25,419 bases of DNA from an uncultured Selenomonadaceae bacterium (GCA_905236325.1 CAJOPJ010000185.1:1-25419); one strand, 5' to 3'; counted from the first letter of the stretch, positions 6,987 to 14,708 are shown. Translations and numbers: made by a program. Notes: generated by a model from the sequence alone, not told the origin.

Positions 6987-7320
6987 ACTCAGTAATCTCC
7001 GCATCGCCCCAAAGTTTTTCCAGTGCGTAATATTCGCGATTTTCAGTTTTGAAAATGTGCGCAACCACATCGCCGTAATCAAGCAAAATCCATTCGCCTT
7101 CGCTGTAGCCTTCGCGGTGATCGAAATGAATTTCAGCCTTGTCGAGTTCCTCCTCAATGTTGTCAGCAATAGCGCGAACTTGAGTAGCAGTTGCCGCTGA
7201 ACAAATCACAAAATAATCTGTCGAAAACATTACATCGCGCATATTCATTGTGATAATTTTTGACGCTTTCTTTTCCGAAGCCGCCTTGCAAATTTTCAAT
7301 GCTAAATCCATACTTTCCAT
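6976..7320 (-). CDS. rsfS: Ribosome silencing factor RsfS
   Basis: A 114-residue member of the RsfS (YbeB, Iojap) family, which binds ribosomal protein uL14 and blocks subunit joining during starvation. Typical segments are KASKIITMNMRDV, STDYFVICSAATATQVRAIAD (a family hallmark) and EGEWILLDYGDVVAHIF. The length is normal. The ribosome site AGGAGG (7328-7333) is seven bases before the ATG. It sits 18 bases after the LCP gene, in the nadD-yqeK-LCP-rsfS order that is widespread in Firmicutes, and overlaps cvfB. Confidence 0.96.
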   Translation of the reverse strand: MESMDLALKICKAASEKKASKIITMNMRDVMFSTDYFVICSAATATQVRAIADNIEEELDKAEIHFDHREGYSEGEWILLDYGDVVAHIFKTENREYYALEKLWGDAEITEYED

Positions 7321-7338
7321 AATAAAGCCTCCTAAAAA

Positions 7339-8343
7339 TTATTCTTCCTCAGAAGTCGTCTCCTCAACTAAATCTTGCACAGGGAAAAGTTCCTGTATTC
7401 TTGCGTCAAGTTCAGCAATGTTTGGCACCCATGCGCCTTGTGCATTTTCATAGCCCGGCAACATTACAGTTGTAGGCGGATCGGAACTCATACGCCGCAA
7501 AACATTTGCCAAGTGCGCCGAGTCAAAAATTTCCGCGCTGGTTTCCATTTTGTGTTGAAAAATATCAGCAATTGCCGGCAGTTTTGGAATTGTATCAAGT
7601 TGTAAAACTTTTGCGTAAAGTGCCTTCATAAATTTTTGCTGACGCTGAACTCTGCCAACATCGCCCAGTTTTGAACTTAAAAACCGCAGATATTTTTGCG
7701 AATCTTCGCCGCTTAAATGCTGATAACCTTGTCCAATGTGAATTGTAAGTCCTGACTGCGGATCTTCATAGTCCATATTTTCCTCAACATAAATATCCAC
7801 GCCGCCAAGAACATCAATCAATTCAGCAAAAGTACTCATACCAATCACAACATACTGATGAATCGAAATTCCAAGCAGACTTGAAACATGGCGCACAATT
7901 AAATTTGCACCGCCCCAGCCGTACAAGTCACCAAGTTTGCCGCTTGAAGAATCAGCATTAACATAGGTGTCGCGTGGAATTGAAATCAGCCGCGACTTGC
8001 CGGTGTCGTTTGAAAAACTCAAAACCAAAATAGTATCGGCTTGCAAGTCGCCTTGTTCAGCATCGTCAACGCCCAGAATCAAAATATTTGTGTAGCCGTC
8101 GAACTTTGGATCAACTACGCCGATTCTGGCGTTGCGCCTGTCGTTATAGCCTTGATACATCGAATCAAATTCATTGTAGACGCGGCTTGCAATATTATAA
8201 ACGCTAATACCGACAAATAAAATTGCAGAGCCTAAAAGCGCAATTAAAACGCACATGAAAACCAGGCGAAAAATTTGTATTCTCCGCCTGCGCTGCATTG
8301 ATTTGCGTTTTTTCTTAATGTTATCTTGCGTTACATTCGCCAT
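7339..8343 (-). CDS. LytR-CpsA-Psr (LCP) family phosphotransferase
   Basis: A 334-residue membrane-anchored enzyme of the family that attaches undecaprenyl-phosphate-linked polymers to peptidoglycan. A very basic cytoplasmic tail (KKKRKSMQRRRR, 10-21) precedes one transmembrane helix (about 25-50). The extracytoplasmic LCP domain shows NILILGVDDAE (87-96), ADTILVLSF with D103, and ISIPRDTYV with R124, the expected acidic and arginine residues for pyrophosphate binding; a later segment FAELIDVLGGVDIYV is also typical. I chose the ATG at 8341-8343; a GTG at 8350-8352 (adding MSK) is possible but very close to the AAGG. In an organism without teichoic acids the transferred polymer may be another secondary wall glycan; that is inference. 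Confidence 0.92.
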   Translation of the reverse strand: MANVTQDNIKKKRKSMQRRRRIQIFRLVFMCVLIALLGSAILFVGISVYNIASRVYNEFDSMYQGYNDRRNARIGVVDPKFDGYTNILILGVDDAEQGDLQADTILVLSFSNDTGKSRLISIPRDTYVNADSSSGKLGDLYGWGGANLIVRHVSSLLGISIHQYVVIGMSTFAELIDVLGGVDIYVEENMDYEDPQSGLTIHIGQGYQHLSGEDSQKYLRFLSSKLGDVGRVQRQQKFMKALYAKVLQLDTIPKLPAIADIFQHKMETSAEIFDSAHLANVLRRMSSDPPTTVMLPGYENAQGAWVPNIAELDARIQELFPVQDLVEETTSEEE

Positions 8344-8506
8344 CTTAGACACTGCCTTATTTTTTTTCTATCCATTCATCACTTTACAAATTCTCAGTGC
8401 GCCACATAGTGCATTTTGAATTTTTTACTTAGCCGAATCCAATCTAAATAATTGAAAAATTCTTCGCAGGTGTAATTTTAGTTAGGAATGGATACAGCTT
8501 TTTAAA

Positions 8507-10552
8507 TCAGCTTTTAAACTTCAAAACTAATTTGCAGAAGTAAGCAATAATCGCCACAAAGATACCGAAGCCTAAAATTTCAGGCGTTGCCGAACTTGCA
8601 AATTCTTCCGAAACCAAAGTCAGCGGATCGCCGTCGCTGCCTGTCGAAAAACTAACCACAATCAAAGCCGCAATCAAAACTCCTGTCAAACTTTCGCCGA
8701 CAATCAAGCCGGACGCAAACAAAGTTCCGCGCCGCTTGCTTTCATTTAATTTGTCCTCAAGTTCGTCAGCAGATTTGCTGCTGAACATTTGCTTAATTTT
8801 TTTGTCAAGGAAGTAGCCGACAACTGCGCCGATAACCAATGGCGTTTGCAAGGACGGCGGCAAATAAATTCCCATTCCAACTGCCAAAGGCGGCAAAGCG
8901 TACTTTGTGTTTTTAGTTAAAATCAAATTTATCACGACAATAATTGCGCCGAGTGTCATACCGATATAAATATATTTCCAATCCAGCGATGAAGAAAAAA
9001 TTCCCTGCGCGATTGTGGACATTAAAACTGCTTGTGGCGCGGCAAGTGCTTCGTCAGGATTCATTCCTGCGCGAGGAAGTGCACCTACAAAGCCATAAGC
9101 CTCATACAATAAATTTAGAACAGGCGCAATTACAAACGCGCCGACTACGCAGCCAATTATAAGCGCAATCTGCTGATTGGCAGGAGTTGCGCCGACCAAG
9201 TAACCTGTTTTTAAGTCCTGCATATTGTCATTTGAAATGCAAGCTATTGCCAAAATTATTGAAGTTATAAAAATTGCAATCGCCGTCGCAAATTTAGTGC
9301 CGCCTTCAATGTCAAAAATGCCGAACGAACTGCACAGCGCAAAAATAATTATTGACGACACGATTATTGCCAAAATACCAATGCCGGAAATTGGGCTTGA
9401 AGATGTGCCGATTAAACCTGCCATGTAAGCGCAAGCCGCCGCGACAAAAAAGCCCATCAGAACCGCAGTCAAAATTCCTACAATCACGATTGCAAGCATT
9501 TGTCCTGTCGGCAAATTAGCCGGAGCAACGAATGAAACAAACACGCCGAAAAGTCCAAGCACTGTAACTAAAAATACTCCGCCGATGCTTTTCATTGACA
9601 TATCTAAATCTGTGCGGTGTTTTGATTCTTCAATTTTGGAATTTTTCATGGCGGCGAGCGACTCTTTCACGCCGTCAACCACAGGCTTAATTAACATTAT
9701 CAAAGTCCAAATTGCCGCAACGCCCATTGCACCTGCACCGATAAGTCTGACGCGTTGAGAATAAACCGCCTGTGCAAATTGCTCCATTGTTTGACCGTCG
9801 GCAGGAAGTTCAGTCATTGTGTAGTAAGGTACAAAGCCACCCCACGCAATTACAATTCCACAAAGCAAAGCCAAGCCGCTAGTTATACCAATTAAGTAAC
9901 CTGCGCCGATTAAAGCTGTCGAGTAGCCGAACGCAATTTGCGACATACCCTTGCCGATTGGAAAGAAAATTGAAAGCCCGCCCGACAAAAATTTAAAGCC
10001 GCTTGTGCAAAGCGCAACAACTGCTGAAATAATTCCGCCACTTAAAATTTCTTTCAAGCTGCCTGATTTTGAATCTTCTTTTGTATTGCTGCCGACTTTC
10101 AAAATTTCAGCAGCCGCAACGCCTTCAGGATATGGCAAGTCGCTGTGAACGACCATTGCGCGGCGAAGTGGAATTGTAAATAATACACCAAGTGCGCCGC
10201 CACATGCCGAAACTAAAAGCGTTTGCCAAAATTCAAAATCCTGCCAATAACCAATCATCAACATTCCAGGTATTACAAAAATAATTGCCGATAAAGTTCC
10301 AGCCGCCGACGCTTGCGATTGAACCATGTTGTTTTCCAAAATGTTGGAGTCTTTGAACATTTTTAAAATTGCCATTGAAATGACTGCCGCAGGTATCGCG
10401 GAAGAAAATGTTAAGCCGACCTTCAAGCCGAGATAAACATTCGACGCTGTAAAAATTACAGTTAAAATTGCGCCTAAAATTATTCCGCGCATTGTAAGTT
10501 CAGGTAGTGTTAATGTGTGCTGAAAATTATCAGCATTTCTGTCTTCTTTCAA
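8507..10552 (-). CDS. OPT family oligopeptide transporter
   Basis: A 681-residue polytopic membrane protein with roughly 15 hydrophobic segments. It matches the prokaryotic OPT (oligopeptide transporter) family: the start LTLPELTMRGIILGAILTVI, the segment SNVYLGLKVGLTFSSAIPAA, then RRAMVVHSDLPYPEGVAAAE, and LAGLIGTSSSPISGIGILA-like core motifs. OPT proteins are proton-coupled importers of small peptides or metal chelates. The start is a TTG at 10550-10552 with GGAGG seven bases before it. The gene lies between yqeK and the LCP gene, interrupting an otherwise common operon. Intergenic DNA of 67 bases precedes it and about 160 bases follow it; the latter holds only a 9-base inverted repeat (8369-8377 and 8486-8494) and no clear promoter or terminator. 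Confidence 0.92.
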   Translation of the reverse strand: MKEDRNADNFQHTLTLPELTMRGIILGAILTVIFTASNVYLGLKVGLTFSSAIPAAVISMAILKMFKDSNILENNMVQSQASAAGTLSAIIFVIPGMLMIGYWQDFEFWQTLLVSACGGALGVLFTIPLRRAMVVHSDLPYPEGVAAAEILKVGSNTKEDSKSGSLKEILSGGIISAVVALCTSGFKFLSGGLSIFFPIGKGMSQIAFGYSTALIGAGYLIGITSGLALLCGIVIAWGGFVPYYTMTELPADGQTMEQFAQAVYSQRVRLIGAGAMGVAAIWTLIMLIKPVVDGVKESLAAMKNSKIEESKHRTDLDMSMKSIGGVFLVTVLGLFGVFVSFVAPANLPTGQMLAIVIVGILTAVLMGFFVAAACAYMAGLIGTSSSPISGIGILAIIVSSIIIFALCSSFGIFDIEGGTKFATAIAIFITSIILAIACISNDNMQDLKTGYLVGATPANQQIALIIGCVVGAFVIAPVLNLLYEAYGFVGALPRAGMNPDEALAAPQAVLMSTIAQGIFSSSLDWKYIYIGMTLGAIIVVINLILTKNTKYALPPLAVGMGIYLPPSLQTPLVIGAVVGYFLDKKIKQMFSSKSADELEDKLNESKRRGTLFASGLIVGESLTGVLIAALIVVSFSTGSDGDPLTLVSEEFASSATPEILGFGIFVAIIAYFCKLVLKFKS

Positions 10553-10619
10553 AATTTTTCCTCCTAGTAAATTATTTTTTTCAAATTTGCAGAAACAACT
10601 TCAAAACGTTCTTAAAATT

Positions 10620-11195
10620 TCAAACCTCCTTGTTCAGCAGTAAAAAATTTCTGGCGGCGATTGTGTCGGGGTGGATTAAAGATTTTTTCTGCGCGACAAA
10701 AATTATCGACTCATTCAACGCAGTAAAAATGATTTCATCAAGGTTGTTGGAATTTTTGGCAAGACTCCGCAGCTTATCAACGCCGGGATAATTTCTATTT
10801 GGCTCAATCATATCTGCGAAGTAAACTATTTTATCCAAAGCCGACATATTTTTTGCGCCAACTGTGTGTCGGTGAATTGCCTGCAAAATTTCTGTGTCCT
10901 CAACTTGGTAAATTTCTTGTGCCAACTTTGCGCCGAGATAAGCGTGCAGTAACAGCGGCTGAACTTTTTCAATTTCGCCGATTTTGATTTTATATTTTTC
11001 CGCGACGCTAATTAACTCTGCATTTTCAAATTGCCGTGCGCAGTCGTGCAAAAGTCCTGCGACTTCAGCTTTGTAAGTGTCCACGCTGAATTTTTTTGCA
11101 AGTTTCACCGCAGTTTTCGCCACGCCGATTGAATGATTAAATCTGCTTGACTTCAGCCGCCTTTGAAGTTCAGTTTTCATTTCCTCAACTGTCAT
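10620..11195 (-). CDS. yqeK: HD-domain hydrolase YqeK (symmetrical Ap4A hydrolase)
   Basis: A 191-residue HD-domain protein. The metal ligands are H21 (RFNHSIGVA), the pair H50-D51 in VAGLLHDCARQF, the histidines in LLLHAYLGAKLAQE and AIHRHTVGA, and the Asp in DKIVYFADMIEPNR, all typical of YqeK. B. subtilis and S. aureus YqeK cleave diadenosine tetraphosphate to two ADP. The ATG overlaps the nadD stop (ATGA, 4 bases), so the two are translationally coupled. The pairing nadD-yqeK is conserved in Firmicutes and some genomes even fuse the two. Confidence 0.95.
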   Translation of the reverse strand: MTVEEMKTELQRRLKSSRFNHSIGVAKTAVKLAKKFSVDTYKAEVAGLLHDCARQFENAELISVAEKYKIKIGEIEKVQPLLLHAYLGAKLAQEIYQVEDTEILQAIHRHTVGAKNMSALDKIVYFADMIEPNRNYPGVDKLRSLAKNSNNLDEIIFTALNESIIFVAQKKSLIHPDTIAARNFLLLNKEV

Positions 11196-11788
11196 TTGTA
11201 AAGTCCTTCCTTAACAATGTAATCTTCGACAACTTCAGGCACAAGATATTTTATCGACTTGGAATTTTTGACGCGCTCACGAATATCGGTTGAGGAAATT
11301 TCTAAACCTGCAATTTCGACTTGATGGATATTTTTTGCCGCATTGCCGAAAAATTTTTTGACTTCGGCAAGATTTACCACAACGCCTGGGCGAGTTGTCG
11401 CTATGAAGTGAACTTTGCTGACTAATTCCTGCGCTTTGTGCCACTTTGGCAAGTCAATCATTGAGTCCGCACCGATTATAAAAAATAATTCAGTATCTGC
11501 GCCGAATTTTTTTTCAAGCTGGTTCATGGTGTCGAGCGTGTAAGAAAGTCCTTCGCGCAGAATTTCCATTGGCGAAACTTGAAAATTTTCATTTGATTGA
11601 GTTGCTAAAAATGTCATCATCAAGCGGTAAAGTTCAGGCGTGACATTTTTTTCGACTTTGTGTGGTGGTCGCGCTGAAGGTATAAATAAAATTTTGTCCA
11701 GCCGGAAAATTTCGCGCACAGTTTCAGCCATTCGCAAATGTCCGAAATGTATTGGGTCGAATGTTCCGCCCATTATTCCAATCCGCAA
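11192..11788 (-). CDS. nadD: Nicotinate-nucleotide adenylyltransferase
   Basis: A 198-residue enzyme that joins NaMN and ATP to make deamido-NAD in NAD synthesis. The nucleotidyltransferase motif GGTFDPIHFGH is at residues 7-17, FIIGADSMIDLPKWHKA is the usual central segment, and ISSTDIR is at 164-170. The start is a TTG at 11786-11788 with a GAGGTGA ribosome site that itself overlaps the stop codon of the 43-codon ORF upstream. Coupled to yqeK downstream. Length is normal. Confidence 0.96.
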   Translation of the reverse strand: MRIGIMGGTFDPIHFGHLRMAETVREIFRLDKILFIPSARPPHKVEKNVTPELYRLMMTFLATQSNENFQVSPMEILREGLSYTLDTMNQLEKKFGADTELFFIIGADSMIDLPKWHKAQELVSKVHFIATTRPGVVVNLAEVKKFFGNAAKNIHQVEIAGLEISSTDIRERVKNSKSIKYLVPEVVEDYIVKEGLYK

Positions 11789-11794
11789 AAGCTT

Positions 11795-11926
11795 TCACCT
11801 CAAAATCAAGCCAACAATTAAAGCCGTCAACAAAATCAAAACTACTGCGCGTAAGTAATCTAAAAAATCATGTCGTCCTTTCGCCGTCCGCAAATAATTT
11901 TTAAGTGTTCGCAAATATTCAATCAT
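11795..11926 (-). CDS. Small single-helix membrane protein between proA and nadD
   Basis: A 43-residue ORF starting MIEYLRTLKNYLRTAKGRHD and ending with the hydrophobic stretch AVVLILLTALIVGLIL (27-42) before the last Arg. It has a basic N-terminal half and one predicted transmembrane helix reaching the C-terminus. Its ATG overlaps the proA stop as ATGA (4 bases), and its TGA lies in the nadD ribosome site, so there is no spare DNA on either side; this packing argues that it is translated. I do not recognise a family. It may be a small inner-membrane protein or a translational relay between proA and nadD. Confidence 0.65.
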   Translation of the reverse strand: MIEYLRTLKNYLRTAKGRHDFLDYLRAVVLILLTALIVGLILR

Positions 11927-13179
11927 CGCGTTTGACCTTCGCCGTCGATTAAATATTTCATTGTAGTTAAAGCCTCAAGCCCCATAGGACCGCGTGCGTG
12001 CAGTTTTTGATTGCTGATACCGATTTCCGCGCCGAAACCAAATTCAAAGCCGTCGGTAAATCGCGTTGAAGCATTAACATAAACTGTCGCCGCATCAACC
12101 ATTGTTTGAAATTTTTTAGCAGCGTCAGCGTCGCGTGTGATTATTGCGTCTGAATGTTGCGTGTTGTACTTATTGATGTGTGCAATCGCCGCGTCCAAAT
12201 CTTCCACAACTTTAATCGACAAAATTAAATCATTGTATTCAGTTGACCAATCTTCCTCCGTCGCCGCGTTCATTTCAGGACAAATTTTTCTGCTAAGTTC
12301 ATCGCCGCGCAGTTCGACTTTGTTTTCAGTCAACAACTTGGCGACTTTTGGCAGAAAATCTTCAGCAATATCTTTATGCACAAGCAAAGTTTCCAGCGCG
12401 TTGCAAACTGAAGGACGCGAAGTTTTGGCGTTCAAAATCACAGGCAGAGCAATTCCAAAATCAGCCGACTTATCAACATAAATGTGACAAACGCCGGTAC
12501 CGGTTTCTATAACAGGCACTGTTGAATTCTCGACAACGCGCATGATTAAACCTGCGCCGCCGCGTGGAATTATCACATCAACTAACTTACGCATTCTGCA
12601 CAGCGTGACTATCGCGTCGCGGTCAGTGACTTTTAAAAACTCAATTGCGTGTTCAGGAATACCTGCGGAAGTCGCCGCCGCATTTAAAATGTTCACCAAA
12701 ATTTTGTTGGTTTTAATTGCCTCTGAACCGCCGCGCAAAATACAAGCATTGCCGGACTTCAAACACAGTGCAGCCGCGTCAACTGTGACATTTGGTCGTG
12801 CTTCATAAATAATTCCAATTACGCCGAGCGGAACTCTGACGCGTCGAATTTTTAAGCCGTTCGGTCTTGTTGTGTGAAAATCTTCCTTGCCGATTGGATC
12901 AGGCAATTTTGCTGTTTGTCGAACGCCTTCAGCTATTGCCGCAATTCTGTCCTGCGTCAAAGTCAATCTGTCAATAAAATTCAGGCGCGTGCCTTTTTCC
13001 TTCGCCGCCGATACATCTTCAGCATTTGCTTTTAAAATTTCTGCAGAATTTTTTTCCAACGCCTCAGCCATTGCAAGCAGCGCGGCATTTTTTGTTTCAG
13101 TGTCAATCGCCACCAACTTCAACGCTGCAGCTTTCGCCAATCGTGCCTGTTCTGCTATTATTTCCTTTAGCATTAACAT
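11923..13179 (-). CDS. proA: Gamma-glutamyl phosphate reductase (glutamate-5-semialdehyde dehydrogenase)
   Basis: A 418-residue NADPH-dependent enzyme of the second step of proline synthesis, which reduces gamma-glutamyl phosphate to glutamate semialdehyde. It belongs to the aldehyde dehydrogenase superfamily. Family marks are PLGVIGIIYEARPNVTVDAA, the glycine-rich LKSGNACILRGGSEA, IIPRGGAGLI, and the catalytic Cys C259 in SRPSVCNALETLLVH; the C-terminal GPMGLEALTTMKY is typical. The ATG at 13179 follows a GGAGGG site; a second in-frame ATG two codons on is possible. The partner gene proB is not adjacent upstream, where a separate transcription unit ends. A leader of about 150 bases with two mini-ORFs precedes the gene. 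Confidence 0.97.
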   Translation of the reverse strand: MLMLKEIIAEQARLAKAAALKLVAIDTETKNAALLAMAEALEKNSAEILKANAEDVSAAKEKGTRLNFIDRLTLTQDRIAAIAEGVRQTAKLPDPIGKEDFHTTRPNGLKIRRVRVPLGVIGIIYEARPNVTVDAAALCLKSGNACILRGGSEAIKTNKILVNILNAAATSAGIPEHAIEFLKVTDRDAIVTLCRMRKLVDVIIPRGGAGLIMRVVENSTVPVIETGTGVCHIYVDKSADFGIALPVILNAKTSRPSVCNALETLLVHKDIAEDFLPKVAKLLTENKVELRGDELSRKICPEMNAATEEDWSTEYNDLILSIKVVEDLDAAIAHINKYNTQHSDAIITRDADAAKKFQTMVDAATVYVNASTRFTDGFEFGFGAEIGISNQKLHARGPMGLEALTTMKYLIDGEGQTR

Positions 13180-13229
13180 TACTCTCCCTCCGTGTCGCTT
13201 TTCAAAAATTTTCTATCTATAAGCCACAT
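13179..13229 (-). CDS. Mini-ORF in the proA leader (16 residues)
   Basis: ATG at 13227-13229 with AAGGAG at 13240-13245, ten bases upstream, encodes MWLIDRKFLKSDTEGE. Its TAA shares a base with the proA ATG (TAATG), a classical coupling arrangement; the proA ribosome site lies inside its last codons. It may be a leader peptide or simply a translational feeder. No proline or glutamate run is present that would indicate classical attenuation by its own product. Confidence 0.45.
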   Translation of the reverse strand: MWLIDRKFLKSDTEGE

Positions 13230-13279
13230 AAATTTCTATCTCCTTATCAATTTTCAACTAACTGAAATGAAATGTGTTT

Positions 13280-13303
13280 TTATAAACCAATTATCGTCAA
13301 CAT
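13280..13303 (-). CDS. Mini-ORF 1 in the proA leader (7 residues)
   Basis: ATG at 13301-13303 with AAGGAG at 13313-13318, nine bases upstream, encodes MLTIIGL and stops. An in-frame ATG further upstream (19 residues in all) has no ribosome site. The good ribosome site and position between promoter and proA are the only evidence. Confidence 0.35.
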   Translation of the reverse strand: MLTIIGL

Positions 13304-13337
13304 TTCAATCCACTCCTTCATATTAAAATTTTCTTTC

Positions 13338-13366
13338 ATTATAAATTCATTTAAGCTATTGTGCAA
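13338..13366 (-). promoter_or_regulatory. Promoter of the proA operon
   Basis: On the minus strand a perfect TATAAT (13338-13343) lies 17 bases after TTGCAC (13361-13366). The expected transcript start gives a leader of about 150 bases containing the two mini-ORFs. Confidence 0.6.
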
Positions 13367-13374
13367 GTTTTTGC

Positions 13375-13401
13375 AAAAAAAAATCCCGACCGCAGTCAGG
13401 A
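13375..13401 (-). terminator. Rho-independent terminator of the flavodoxin-DUF4405 operon
   Basis: TCCTGAC and GTCGGGA (13395-13401 and 13384-13390) form a seven-pair stem with one wobble and loop TGCG, followed by nine T (A run at 13375-13383) and then GCA. The stem begins inside the last codons of the DUF4405 gene. Confidence 0.85.
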
Positions 13402-14031
13402 AAATTTTTTATTGAGCCAGTAGCTGATTATTGAATAAATACCCAGCGTCGCTAGAAATAAAATCAAAAAAACTGCCCAGTTAGTTTCAGTTGCCGGCGT
13501 GGAGAAAATATGCTTCATTAAAAGCCTGTCGCCGACTTGATTTAAAAATGCGCCATAAATTCCCAAGCCGATTATCAGCAAAATTATGACAGGTTTTAAA
13601 AATTTTGGAAGTGACAAATTTTTTGCAAATCTGTACCAAAGTTCACGCCAATGCAAGCCGATATGTAAGCCGATAAAAATCATTAGCCAGTACGGTAGTG
13701 AAACATGAAGCTGATGAATAGTTATGTTGCGGCGAATTTCCAGCGGTACGAAGTCGTTGAAAATGTAGTTTGACATACAAATTCCTGCTACAAAAATTGT
13801 CAGGAAGGTTATCAGCATTGAAAAATTTATCAGCGTTGAAAAAATTCTCCGCGCCGACCACTTGCCGTGACGCAAATTTTTAAACCAAGTGCGATTAAAA
13901 AATAAATGCAAAGCAACAGCTAAAAACATTAACAAGCCGAAGACTTCATGAAGTTCACGCGGCAGGAAGTGAAAACTCATTACCAACAAAAAAATTATCA
14001 GCAACGCCGCATCTGAAAAATATTTTTTCAT
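13396..14031 (-). CDS. DUF4405 membrane protein, possible b-type cytochrome
   Basis: A 211-residue inner-membrane protein with about five hydrophobic helices. It resembles DUF4405 proteins, which have the look of the cytochrome b561 / formate dehydrogenase gamma type helical bundle. Histidines that could bind haem lie in or near helices: H28 (RELHEVFGLL), H42 (VALHLFFNR), H106 and H109 (TIHQLHVSL), H123 and H127 (GLHIGLHW). The ATG overlaps the flavodoxin stop as ATGA, so the two are coupled and probably work together. A plausible role is passing electrons across the membrane to the exported flavodoxin. Haem binding is inferred from the histidine pattern, not shown. Confidence 0.75.
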   Translation of the reverse strand: MKKYFSDAALLIIFLLVMSFHFLPRELHEVFGLLMFLAVALHLFFNRTWFKNLRHGKWSARRIFSTLINFSMLITFLTIFVAGICMSNYIFNDFVPLEIRRNITIHQLHVSLPYWLMIFIGLHIGLHWRELWYRFAKNLSLPKFLKPVIILLIIGLGIYGAFLNQVGDRLLMKHIFSTPATETNWAVFLILFLATLGIYSIISYWLNKKFS

Positions 14032-14648
14032 AAGCCTAAGCTGTTGAAGTAATTTTTCAATTCATCTTTGTCAGCCGTGTTATAAAAGCATTTGCCCTGT
14101 TTCCAAGTTGCTTGACCATTGCAAATTGTCTGCAAAAATTCTGCACTTGTAGCAATATCACTGCCGCCGGAAGTGCAAATCGGCACAATAGTTTTGCCTG
14201 TGAAGTCGTAGGTTTCTACAAATGTATCAATGATTCGCGGCGCAATTCCCCACCAAATCGGAAAAGCAATTACAATGGTATCGTACTGCGCAACAGGCGC
14301 GTTGTTATCTGCAAGTGCGACGCGGAATTTTTCATCGCGCTGTTCAACAGTTGCGCGTGTAGTTTCATCGCGCCAGTTCAAGTCATCAGCTGTGTAAGGT
14401 TCTGCAGGTTTAATTTCATACAAATCAGCGTCCAAAACTTCAGCGGCAGCTTCAGCTAAAGTTTTGGTTGTGTTTGTGCAGGAAAAATACGCAACTAAAA
14501 TTTTTTTACTTGATTGCGCCTCAGAATTTTCATTAGCCGCAGCAGTTTCAGTTGCAGGTTCGCCGGAAGATTTATTTTCCTCTGCACCACAGGCAGTTAA
14601 AACAAAAATCATCAGCGCGAACATCAAGATTGTAACAATTTTTTTCAT
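14028..14648 (-). CDS. Lipoprotein flavodoxin
   Basis: A 206-residue protein with a lipoprotein signal (MKKIVTILMFALMIF, lipobox LTAC, lipidated Cys at about residue 20), then a Ser/Glu/Ala-rich linker and a flavodoxin domain from KKILVAYFSCTNTTKTLAEA, whose Ser/Thr-rich loop should bind the FMN phosphate. FPIWWGIAPRIIDTF and ICTSGGSDI are the usual second and third FMN-contacting loops. The start used is the ATG at 14646-14648, with AGGAGG at 14658-14663; an upstream in-frame start at 14708 would overlap the promoter and spoil the signal peptide. A flavodoxin held outside the cytoplasmic membrane is unusual in general but known in anaerobic Firmicutes. Coupled to the DUF4405 gene. Divergent from codY. 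Confidence 0.88.
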   Translation of the reverse strand: MKKIVTILMFALMIFVLTACGAEENKSSGEPATETAAANENSEAQSSKKILVAYFSCTNTTKTLAEAAAEVLDADLYEIKPAEPYTADDLNWRDETTRATVEQRDEKFRVALADNNAPVAQYDTIVIAFPIWWGIAPRIIDTFVETYDFTGKTIVPICTSGGSDIATSAEFLQTICNGQATWKQGKCFYNTADKDELKNYFNSLGL

Positions 14649-14679
14649 GATAAAAAACCTCCTAAAATTTAATATCGCT

Positions 14680-14708
14680 ATAATAATTTTTATATAACAC
14701 ATTGTCAA
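14680..14708 (-). promoter_or_regulatory. Promoter of the flavodoxin-DUF4405 operon
   Basis: On the minus strand a perfect TTGACA (14703-14708) is followed after 17 bases by TATTAT (14680-14685). This is one of the best sigma-A-type promoters in the window. Confidence 0.75.

Noticed and set aside
6987..7169. N-terminal extension of the cvfB reading frame to 7169
   Set aside because: The extra 61 codons lie in another frame over rsfS, encode no recognisable domain, and the ATG at 6984-6986 gives a normal CvfB N-terminus.
8369..8494. Mobile-element ends suggested by a 9-base inverted repeat
   Set aside because: No transposase, target duplication or matching copy on the other side of the OPT gene is visible; kept only as a side note.
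14649..14708. Longer flavodoxin start at 14708
   Set aside because: It would place the -10 promoter element inside the coding region and hide the lipoprotein signal; the ATG at 14648 has a strong ribosome site.
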